NCBI GenBank assembly: GCA_045578845.1
Contig: JAZNLA010000023.1
Location: forward strand, 1-20,006
DNA: 20,006 nucleotides
Origin: UMGS172 sp045578845
GTDB lineage: Bacteria > Bacillota > Clostridia > Oscillospirales > Acutalibacteraceae
Direction of reading: 5' to 3'
How positions within the stretch are numbered: position 1 is the first letter of the stretch; every line of letters starts with the position of its first letter. The notes beneath the pieces were generated by a model, which searched no databases, was not told the DNA's origin, and saw only the letters and a program-made list of their open reading frames with translations. This document shows positions 13,898-20,006 of the stretch, one piece after another. The position numbers and the translations under genes were made by a program.

Positions 13898-13966
13898 GAA
13901 TTCCACCTCCTTTAAAAATTGCCGTACAAACGAAAAATATCCATTTGCACAAATCACAGCGAGTAT

Positions 13967-13995
13967 ATAATACCATTATGTAAACGAAATTGCAA
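13967..13995 (-). promoter_or_regulatory. Promoter of rpsT
   Basis: On the minus strand TTGCAA (13990-13995), 17-base spacer, TATTAT (13967-13972). The leader is about 60 bases. It is divergent from gpr. Confidence 0.65.
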
Positions 13996-14110
13996 CACTT
14001 TTTTTTAGTTTTTTAAAATATTATTATTTGATATAAATTTTAGGACTGCAGTATAAAATGTTTGTGCAGGACAACAATAATTATAATTCTTTATGTGGGA
14101 GTTGACACTA

Positions 14111-14956
14111 TTGGGTGTTAGAACTGACCTTGCTACTGAGTTTGCTGCAGATAGGCAGTCGCATAAAAAAGGTATAAAGATTGAAAAATATGATATTGGC
14201 GGTATCAACGCTTCAAAAGTCAAGGTCTTAACCGACGGTGCCGCTTTGGAAATCGGTAAACCTAAAGGCTGTTATATTACATTGGAAAGTGATAAAAGAT
14301 TAAATATTTTTGATAATGAAAATTTGAGAAATATTATTGTAGAAGAACTTAAAAATTTATTAGGTGATATAAAAAGCGTGCTTGTTGTAGGCGTGGGAAA
14401 CGATACTGTAACACCTGATGCTTTGGGCCCGAAAGTTGCCGGTAAGGTTTTAGCCACAAGGCATATTTCACTGGAACTTGCCGAAAAAATCGGACTTAAA
14501 GGTTTAAAGCAGGTATCTGTCTTGTCACCCGGTGTTTTGGGGCAAACAGGCATAGAACTAAAAGAAATTATAGACAGTACTGCAAAAACACTTAATCCTT
14601 CGGTTATTATTTTAATTGATGCTTTAGCTGCACGTGAAGTTTCGCGTTTGGGTTCAACCGTCCAATTAAGTAACACAGGAATTTCGCCCGGCTCGGGTGT
14701 CGGTAATATGCGTGCCGAGATAAGCGAAAAAACCGTTGGTGTAAAGTGTATTACAATCGGTGTACCAACCGTTGTTGATGCTTGGACTCTTTGTTATGAC
14801 CTTGCAGGTGTCGAAAGTGCCGAACATGAACAAATGGTAGTGACGCCGAGAGATATTGATAGGCTTATTGAACACTCAAGTAAAATTATTTCAGAGGCAA
14901 TAAACATTGCTCTTCAGCCGGAAATTGACCCTGACATTCTTCTGTCGGTCGTCTAA
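14111..14956 (+). CDS. gpr: Germination protease GPR (spore endopeptidase)
   Basis: Made in the forespore as a zymogen and, on germination, cuts the small acid-soluble spore proteins. Family blocks are visible: RTDLATE near the start, then GVGNDTVTPDALGPKV, TRHIS, PGVLGQTGIE, ALAAREVSRLGSTVQ, NTGISPGSGVGN and IGVPTVVDA. About 281 residues. An ATG at 14093 gives six extra residues but has no ribosome site. GGGAG at 14097-14101 is nine bases before a TTG at 14111, giving a start MGVRTDLA, which I prefer. A GTATA at 14051-14055 could be a sporulation sigma -35, but I cannot make a good -10. spoIIP follows after 52 bases, a conserved pairing. Confidence 0.95.
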   Translation: MGVRTDLATEFAADRQSHKKGIKIEKYDIGGINASKVKVLTDGAALEIGKPKGCYITLESDKRLNIFDNENLRNIIVEELKNLLGDIKSVLVVGVGNDTVTPDALGPKVAGKVLATRHISLELAEKIGLKGLKQVSVLSPGVLGQTGIELKEIIDSTAKTLNPSVIILIDALAAREVSRLGSTVQLSNTGISPGSGVGNMRAEISEKTVGVKCITIGVPTVVDAWTLCYDLAGVESAEHEQMVVTPRDIDRLIEHSSKIISEAINIALQPEIDPDILLSVV

Positions 14957-15008
14957 ATCAGGATAAATTTTCATATAATTATCTTAAATTATATTTTAAA
15001 GGTGTTAT

Positions 15009-16070
15009 ATGAAAAAACTAACCTTAATTTTACGTATTACAGCGTTAATTTGCATCTTTTCGTTGCTTAATATCGGCATTTTTTATGTAGATATAAATTC
15101 ATTTTTTGGTGGAGCGGCATATCTTTCGGTTGTGTCAAATATTCCCGAAAGTTTTTTTAATAAAAATAAAATAGAAATACCGACTGTTGATTTTGCATAT
15201 TCTCCGCAGGTATCTTTACCTATGCAAAACGGTGTTCTCAATGTTTCGCAAAGTGTAACCACGTCGGTTGACGAACAGGTTATCGGTAAAATATTAAAAA
15301 AGACACTGTCGCCGTATTCTGCAAATACAAGTTTCAATGGCGTGTATCTTAATAATACTACCGATGCCGCAGTTGATATCGGTTATGAACTTTCAAAGAA
15401 ATTTGAATACAAGGTAAAAAAGGGAGAAGAACCGCAAATTTTAATATATCATACACATGCGACCGAAGGGTATATGCGTGACGAAAGCGATTATTATACA
15501 GTGACCGACGAGCCGAGGAGTACCGATTCAAATGAAAACGTAATTGCTGTAGGAAAACATATAAAAAGTATTTTGGAAGAGGCGGGTTACAGTGTTGTTC
15601 ACGATGAAACGCTACACGATTATCCCGGTTTTACGGGCAGTTATTCGCGTTCCGCCGAAACAGTAAAATCGGCAATAGAAAAATATCCGTCTATAAAAGT
15701 CGCCATAGATGTTCACCGCGATTCAATAACAAGCGGTAAAAGTGACAAGGTTGCACCAGTTGTGACGGTAGACGGCAAAGAGGCGGCACAGGTTATGCTT
15801 GTAATGGGAAGTCAGACGGGCGATATAACCGACTACCCTAATTGGCGGCAAAATTTAAGACTGGCATTAAAACTGCAATATGTATTTGAAAAAAGTTATC
15901 CGCAGTTTGCACGTTCAATATTACTTAGAAGTACAAGATACAATCAAAATTTAACAACAGGCTCAATACTCATAGAAATGGGCAGTGATGCAAATACTAA
16001 GGAACAGGCAATGTATTCGGCGGAACTTGTTGGCAGGTCATTGGTTTCGCTTTTTGATTCTCAAAATTAA
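15009..16070 (+). CDS. spoIIP: Stage II sporulation protein P
   Basis: Mother-cell peptidoglycan hydrolase of the SpoIIDMP engulfment machine, with amidase and endopeptidase activity. The product is 353 residues. An N-terminal membrane anchor (about 7-27) puts the rest outside the cytoplasm. The catalytic domain starts near residue 142, with metal or catalytic residues in YHTHATE (H148, H150, E153), DVHRD (H236) and IEMGSDANT (E323). AAAGG lies six bases before the ATG. It follows gpr and is followed after 12 bases by a small membrane-protein gene. The gpr-spoIIP order is conserved in spore formers. Confidence 0.95.
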   Translation: MKKLTLILRITALICIFSLLNIGIFYVDINSFFGGAAYLSVVSNIPESFFNKNKIEIPTVDFAYSPQVSLPMQNGVLNVSQSVTTSVDEQVIGKILKKTLSPYSANTSFNGVYLNNTTDAAVDIGYELSKKFEYKVKKGEEPQILIYHTHATEGYMRDESDYYTVTDEPRSTDSNENVIAVGKHIKSILEEAGYSVVHDETLHDYPGFTGSYSRSAETVKSAIEKYPSIKVAIDVHRDSITSGKSDKVAPVVTVDGKEAAQVMLVMGSQTGDITDYPNWRQNLRLALKLQYVFEKSYPQFARSILLRSTRYNQNLTTGSILIEMGSDANTKEQAMYSAELVGRSLVSLFDSQN

Positions 16071-16082
16071 GGATGTAATTAA

Positions 16083-16409
16083 ATGAAACGAAAGTCATAC
16101 CGAAATATCATGGTGAAATCGGCAGTTGTCACGTTTTTTGTATTGGTTTTAGTTTTGGTGGCACTAATTCTTATGGGTATGGCATACACTCGTATGGAAA
16201 TGATAGCGTTTGGTAGGGAAGTGAACGCCTTTGAAAAACTTGGCGGTGACAGATTTTCGTTTTTCGGTATAACATTTTATTTTCCCATAGAATTGATTTT
16301 TTCAAAAATGAAAATTTTTATTACTAACTACACTTCGGGCATATTAAAACTTCTTGCTTACATTTTGAATGCAGTCGAGGAGGGTATAAGTCTTATATTT
16401 AAAAGTTGA
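16083..16409 (+). CDS. Small membrane protein downstream of spoIIP
   Basis: Not recognised. 108 residues: a basic N-terminus (KRKSYRN), one strong membrane helix at about 13-34, a linker, and a second hydrophobic or amphipathic stretch at about 58-105 that may form two further membrane-associated helices. AAGGATG overlaps the spoIIP stop, and the gene starts 12 bases after it, so it is co-translated with the engulfment protein. A role in the sporulating mother-cell membrane is a context inference. Its 3' end overlaps the convergent FtsW/RodA-family gene by 11 bases. Confidence 0.75.
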   Translation: MKRKSYRNIMVKSAVVTFFVLVLVLVALILMGMAYTRMEMIAFGREVNAFEKLGGDRFSFFGITFYFPIELIFSKMKIFITNYTSGILKLLAYILNAVEEGISLIFKS

Positions 16410-17559
16410 TTTTTTTATCGTCGTGAATATATGATATACCCGAATCGCGGTGGATATATACACTCATAATTACGGCTATGCCTAGGTATGTGCAAAGCAG
16501 TGACGAGCCGCCTGCACTGAAAAACGGCAGTGCAACGCCTATAACGGGCAAAAGCCATAAACACATTCCGATATTTATAAGTGATTGAGAAAACAGCAGC
16601 GAGAACATACCGACACACATTACAAGGCCGAGTTTACTGTTGGACATAAAGCCTATTTTTAGAATTCTGAAACATATTAAAATAAGTAAAATAAAAACAA
16701 CAAATACGCCGATAAGACCGAATTCTTCTCCGATACCCGTAATTATAAAATCGTTATGTCCATAGGGAATAGAACTGCTTTGGACTAACGGACCTTTAAA
16801 AATACCTTGACCAAACCATCCGCCGTTTGCGAGGGCTACTCTACCGCGGTACTGTTGGTAAAGCGGACCCAGATAATCAGACTCGGTGCCGAAAAACATA
16901 GAGTTTATACGTGACCGTTGGTCGTCATTCATTACGAACATATAAAGGAAAGGCGTTGAAACCAACGCGGCACTGATCGCAATAATAAAATAACGCAATT
17001 TAACGCCTGCGGCAAACATCATACCTATAAACATGAAAGCGAAAATAAGTGCACTGCCGTCGTCACCTTGAAAGTGAACTAGCAGTATGGGGATTGCACC
17101 GTGAACGCAAAGTAAAAGTGTGTGTAAGAAAGATTTCACTTTATCACCGATACGGTAGCAGTGATAACCGAAAGAAATTATAAAGCATATTTTGAGCAAT
17201 TCCGACGGTTGAAAAGTGAAACCGCCCGGAATTCTAAGCCAAGCCTTGTCGTCGGTATTACCGGGTGCAAAACCGATAAAGAAAGTTAAGACAACAAGTC
17301 CTAAACCAATGGTTAAATAAAGCGGCCAAAAACGGCAAAAACTTTTATAGTTAAAATTGCTTATTATAATAACTGCAACCAAACCTAAACCCAAGCAAAA
17401 TATTTGCATTAAAAACTCTTTTAAACTGCCGCCGGAAGTATAATAGGTTGCTGAAAGCACTGCAACACTGCCAAAAAGCGTAGTGATTATGCAGAGAATG
17501 TAAAGCGATTTGTCGCATTCTCTAATATAATCGGCTATACGCCGAAAAATTATTTTCAT
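16399..17559 (-). CDS. FtsW/RodA/SpoVE family peptidoglycan glycosyltransferase
   Basis: SEDS protein that polymerises lipid II into glycan chains at the membrane, normally with a class B penicillin-binding protein. 386 residues with about ten membrane helices. The signature pieces are WLRIPGGFTFQPSELLK (107-123), QGDDGSALIF (164-173), the extracellular YGHNDFIITGIGEEFG loop with the likely catalytic D270, and LWLLPVIGVALPFFSAGGSS (334-353). The latter reads more like RodA/FtsW than a flippase of another family. I cannot decide between RodA, FtsW and sporulation SpoVE; proximity to spoIIP and yunB makes a sporulation or elongation role possible. AGAGG lies six bases before the ATG. Its own promoter is at 17590-17618. 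Confidence 0.93.
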   Translation of the reverse strand: MKIIFRRIADYIRECDKSLYILCIITTLFGSVAVLSATYYTSGGSLKEFLMQIFCLGLGLVAVIIISNFNYKSFCRFWPLYLTIGLGLVVLTFFIGFAPGNTDDKAWLRIPGGFTFQPSELLKICFIISFGYHCYRIGDKVKSFLHTLLLCVHGAIPILLVHFQGDDGSALIFAFMFIGMMFAAGVKLRYFIIAISAALVSTPFLYMFVMNDDQRSRINSMFFGTESDYLGPLYQQYRGRVALANGGWFGQGIFKGPLVQSSSIPYGHNDFIITGIGEEFGLIGVFVVFILLILICFRILKIGFMSNSKLGLVMCVGMFSLLFSQSLINIGMCLWLLPVIGVALPFFSAGGSSLLCTYLGIAVIMSVYIHRDSGISYIHDDKKINF

Positions 17560-17589
17560 ACTAAACCTCTATAAGTTTTATTTATATAT

Positions 17590-17618
17590 AGTATAACAGA
17601 CGTACATATTAAATTCAA
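17590..17618 (-). promoter_or_regulatory. Promoter of the FtsW/RodA-family gene
   Basis: On the minus strand TTGAAT (17613-17618), 17-base spacer, TATACT (17590-17595), about 30 bases before the start codon. Confidence 0.65.
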
Positions 17619-17739
17619 GTATATAAAAAATAACGGTTATTTTTAAAATTTTACTTTTAAAATGTCAAATTATGTGTTACAATAAAGCAAATAATATAAC
17701 TCTTGTATAATTTTGTATTTTTGAACGGACGGTGTAAAT

Positions 17740-18345
17740 ATGAAATCAATTATTACAATCGGCAGACAATTCGGTTGCGGCGGCAGAGAAATTTGCAAGA
17801 TGCTGTCGGAACAACTGGGCATACCTTTTTATGATAAAGAGTTAATTGATTATGCTGCAAATAAATGCGGTATCAGTGCTTCTGTTTTGGAACAGTATGA
17901 TGAAAAGGCAACCAATAGTTTGCTTTATTCGCTGTCACTCAGTTCGTATTCTTATGCAGGCTCGGCGGTTAATACACCGCAGTTACCGCTTAATGACCAA
18001 CTTTACATATCTCAAAGCGAAGTTATTAAACAGTTGGCTGAAAAAGGACCATGTATTATACTGGGCAGATGTTCGGATTATGTGCTTCGCGACCGAGATG
18101 ATGTTTTAAAGGTTTTCCTTTACTGTGATCTTGATATTCGTACCGAAACGATAGCCAATAGGCTTGGAATTCCTCAAAACAAAGCAAAAGATATTATAAA
18201 GAAAACCGATAAACGCCGTGCGTCATACTATAATTATTATACCCAAATGAAGTGGGGCGAACTAAAGAATTTTGATGTTGCATTAAACAGTAAAATAGGC
18301 AAAGAGAAGGTTGTTGAAGCAATTATAAATTGCTACAAAGCATAA
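17740..18345 (+). CDS. Cytidylate kinase-like family protein
   Basis: 201 residues of the cytidylate kinase-like family (PF13189). The N-terminal ITIGRQFGCGGREI (5-18) is a P-loop variant with the GCGG core. FYDKELI follows, then the CIILGRCSDYVLRD segment and the RR-x-YYNYYT block typical of the family. It is a small-molecule kinase fold; the substrate of this family is not established, and it is not the canonical Cmk. The start ATG has a weak site (ACGGACGGTG, about six bases away). The upstream 17619-17739 is AT-rich, and I can find only poor promoter matches there. yunB follows after a terminator-like hairpin. Confidence 0.9.
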   Translation: MKSIITIGRQFGCGGREICKMLSEQLGIPFYDKELIDYAANKCGISASVLEQYDEKATNSLLYSLSLSSYSYAGSAVNTPQLPLNDQLYISQSEVIKQLAEKGPCIILGRCSDYVLRDRDDVLKVFLYCDLDIRTETIANRLGIPQNKAKDIIKKTDKRRASYYNYYTQMKWGELKNFDVALNSKIGKEKVVEAIINCYKA

Positions 18346-18356
18346 AATAAAATAGT

Positions 18357-18403
18357 AACACCTCCCGCGTCCTAAGAGTAGGATATAAGGGAGGTGTTTT
18401 TTT
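18357..18403 (+). terminator. Terminator-like hairpin whose 3' arm is the yunB ribosome binding site
   Basis: AACACCTCCC (18357-18366) pairs with GGGAGGTGTT (18389-18398), followed by a seven-base T run (18397-18403). An inner TCCT/AGGA stem is also possible. By form it is an intrinsic terminator for the upstream kinase gene. GGGAGGTG in the 3' arm is also a near-perfect Shine-Dalgarno site, five bases before the TTG start of yunB. Folded, the site is hidden. Whether it ends transcription, gates translation or both is inference. Confidence 0.75.
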
Positions 18404-19097
18404 GCGTAAAAAAATTCCTAAAAAAAGAAATAATAAAATAAGGCTTCTAAGTTTGATTGTTGTATTGATATTCATGATTTGCATGACGGTAAAATTTGAT
18501 GCAAGACTAAGGGTGCTTATTAATAATTATGCAGGCAATATGGCAAAGATTGTTGCCAATTCGGTAATAAACAGCACGGTAAAGGATTATTTGGAAGAAA
18601 ATAAAATTACATATAGCGACCTGCTTAAAATCAATACAGCAGAAGACGGAGCGGTTACGTCGGTCGAATTTGATACAGTTACCATAACAAAACTCAAAGC
18701 GGGAATTATATCATTAGTGCAAAGCAGAATTTCTAAAGAAGAAAAACTTAATATCGGAGTCCCGATAGGAACGCTAACAGGTTATCAAATCCTCAATAAC
18801 AGAGGTCCAAAAATCAGAATCAGTTTAAATATAAGTTCTGCAATCTTTTCAAAAATTTCAAGTACATTTATTGATTCGGGTATTAACCAAACACTCCATA
18901 AAATTACACTTGAAATAAATGCGGATATGTATTTTGTTATGCCGTGGTACAGAACGACCGGCAGTTTTGAGAGCGATTTTACCTTGGCTGAAACAATAAT
19001 TGTCGGCAAGGTTCCCGATGCGTATACAAATGTTATAGAATATCCGGGCAGTGATATGGCGGGTTATCTGTTTGACTACAGTGCCGAGCCTTATTAA
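18402..19097 (+). CDS. yunB: Sporulation protein YunB
   Basis: 231 residues of the YunB family, known from the sigma-E regulon of Bacillus spore formation; biochemical function is unknown. A very basic N-terminus (KKIPKKRNNK) and one membrane helix at about 14-32 precede a large extracytoplasmic domain. Family blocks are IGVPIGTLTG, NRGPKIRISLN, GINQTLHKITLEI and AETIIVGKVPDAY. The start must be TTG at 18402, because the next ATG comes after most of the membrane helix. Its ribosome site GGGAGGTG lies in the hairpin 18357-18398. The last bases overlap the convergent SDR gene by four. Confidence 0.9.
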   Translation: MRKKIPKKRNNKIRLLSLIVVLIFMICMTVKFDARLRVLINNYAGNMAKIVANSVINSTVKDYLEENKITYSDLLKINTAEDGAVTSVEFDTVTITKLKAGIISLVQSRISKEEKLNIGVPIGTLTGYQILNNRGPKIRISLNISSAIFSKISSTFIDSGINQTLHKITLEINADMYFVMPWYRTTGSFESDFTLAETIIVGKVPDAYTNVIEYPGSDMAGYLFDYSAEPY

Positions 19098-19828
19098 CCC
19101 AAAAATCCTCCGTCTATAATTAAGTTTTGCCCTGTGATAAACGAAGCATCGTCTGATGCCAAAAATAAAATAGGTTTGGCAATTTCAATGGGCTCACCGA
19201 TACGGCAAAGGGCAGTAGCATTGGCGAGCCCATTTAGGTCACAGTCACTCAAATGCTTATTCATATCGGTGTTTACAACACCGGGGGATACCGAGTTGAC
19301 ACGAATATTAGAGGGCCCGAGTTCTTTAGCAAGTGCTTGGGTAAAACCTATAATTCCGGCTTTTGATGCTGAATAGTGCGACTCTAACGATGCACCCGCA
19401 ACACCCCAAATAGAACTTACATTTATTATAACCCCTTGTTTTCTTTTTATCATGTGGGTTGCGGCCTCTCGGCAACAGTAAAATACACCGCTTAGATTTA
19501 TGTTTATCATGCTTTCCCAATCACTGTCGGTTATGTCGGTTAAAAGCATAGGTTTTGAAATGCCCGCATTATTTACAAGCACATCAATTTTGCCGAATGT
19601 ATCGATTGCAAAATCAATAAGTGCTTTAGCCTCATTACTTTGCTTTATATCGGCTTTAAATATGTGTGCCGAGCAACCTTCACTTAAAAGTTGATTTTTT
19701 AAATCTGTGGCTTTTTCCTCATTTTCTTTATACCCGATAATTACATTGTAACCGTTTTTTGCAAATAGGGAAGATACGGCAGAACCTATTCCTCTGCTGC
19801 CGCCGGTTATAACTGCTGTTTTTTGCAT
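19094..19828 (-). CDS. FabG-like SDR oxidoreductase, possibly EF-P 5-aminopentanone reductase
   Basis: NAD(P)H-dependent short-chain dehydrogenase of 244 residues. The cofactor motif is TGGSRGIG (8-15), followed by NNAG (86-89). The catalytic triad is S139, Y152 and K156 with N111. The SSIWGVAGASLESHYSASKA stretch and AKELGPSNIRVNSVSPGVVNTDMN look to me like the branch that reduces 5-aminopentanone on elongation factor P (YmfI) rather than fatty-acid FabG. That assignment rests on memory of the family, and fabG is the safe alternative. There are no fatty-acid genes nearby in the window. GAGGT lies seven bases before the ATG. Confidence 0.92.
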   Translation of the reverse strand: MQKTAVITGGSRGIGSAVSSLFAKNGYNVIIGYKENEEKATDLKNQLLSEGCSAHIFKADIKQSNEAKALIDFAIDTFGKIDVLVNNAGISKPMLLTDITDSDWESMININLSGVFYCCREAATHMIKRKQGVIINVSSIWGVAGASLESHYSASKAGIIGFTQALAKELGPSNIRVNSVSPGVVNTDMNKHLSDCDLNGLANATALCRIGEPIEIAKPILFLASDDASFITGQNLIIDGGFLG

Positions 19829-19911
19829 TTTAAATACCTCTTTTATGTCACTTTAAATATAAAATAAATATAACATATTATTAAGAAAAAGGGAATAGTA
19901 AATGTGTAAGA

Positions 19912-19968
19912 GTGGTTTACATAATACCAAACAACCACAATTAGTTGTGGTTTACATAAAGAGTAAAC
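19912..19968. promoter_or_regulatory. Repeated GTGGTTTACATAA boxes and hairpin, candidate operator
   Basis: GTGGTTTACATAA occurs exactly at 19912-19924 and 19947-19959, with an inverted GTAAAC at 19963-19968. AACCACAA (19933-19940) and TTGTGGTT (19945-19952) form an 8-bp hairpin between them. The group lies just upstream of a TTGACA (19998-20003). No regulator can be named. Confidence 0.45.
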
Positions 19969-19997
19969 ATAATATTTTAAAAAATTAAAAATTCTTG

Positions 19998-20003
19998 TTG
20001 ACA
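19998..20003 (+). promoter_or_regulatory. -35 box of a gene beyond the window
   Basis: TTGACA with AT-rich upstream sequence, oriented to the right. The -10 and the gene lie outside the window. Confidence 0.35.
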
Positions 20004-20006
20004 TAA

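Noticed and set aside
14051..14081. Forespore sigma-G or sigma-F promoter of gpr
   Set aside because: GTATA could be a -35, but no downstream sequence fits the known -10 elements at the right distance.
18346..18401. Riboswitch before yunB
   Set aside because: Only 56 bases with a single hairpin, too short for a known ligand-binding class; the terminator/ribosome-site reading explains it.

Overview
The window looks like the chromosome of a low-GC, anaerobic, spore-forming Clostridia-type Firmicute (Oscillospiraceae/Ruminococcaceae-like). The reasons are strong purine-rich Shine-Dalgarno sites, AT-rich spacers with sigma-A-type promoters, a pyruvate formate-lyase pair, and three sporulation or germination genes (gpr, spoIIP, yunB). 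The species cannot be fixed from sequence reading alone.

Layout. 1-2074: glycolytic operon on the minus strand, pgk then tpiA (the tpiA C-terminus is cut by the window edge), with its own promoter. 2128-3429: trmL (tRNA wobble methyltransferase, minus) diverges from an unrecognised four-helix membrane protein. 3548-6653: pflB-pflA, promoter to terminator, the enzyme and its radical-SAM activase with zero spacing. 6618-7000: a gene-free stretch with an unusual array of short hairpins. Their linkers reverse orientation at the centre, and the array is framed by two diverged copies of a terminator-plus-tail module. 7055-10343: a two-gene minus-strand operon, an Abi_C-type abortive-infection protein followed by a nine-repeat treble-clef zinc protein with an embedded Vsr/DUF559-like nuclease domain. 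This is a candidate phage-defence module. 10349-11617: an IS3-family insertion sequence directly upstream of that operon's promoter. 11688-11978: a tRNA operon, tRNA(CAT) then tRNA-Trp, minus. 12145-13288: a four-helix-bundle protein and an ABC-type AAA ATPase, translationally coupled, with a 104-bp MITE-like element touching the promoter. 13394-13995: tRNA-Gln(CTG) and rpsT, each with a terminator. 14111-16409: gpr, spoIIP and a small membrane protein. 16399-17618: an FtsW/RodA/SpoVE glycosyltransferase (minus). 17740-19097: a cytidylate-kinase-like protein, then yunB, whose ribosome binding site is the 3' arm of a terminator-like hairpin. 19094-19828: a FabG-like SDR (possibly the EF-P 5-aminopentanone reductase). 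The last 180 bases hold repeats that look like operators and a -35 box for a gene beyond the window.

The core parts (glycolysis, anaerobic pyruvate cleavage, tRNA/ribosome, sporulation and cell wall) are ordinary and well recognised. The accessory stretch from about 6,610 to 11,730 ends at the 3' end of a tRNA gene and carries defence-like genes, an IS and the hairpin array. It is the most likely place for something undescribed. The two strongest leads are the hairpin array and the Abi/zinc-ribbon-nuclease pair; the hairpin that also carries the yunB ribosome binding site is a third.
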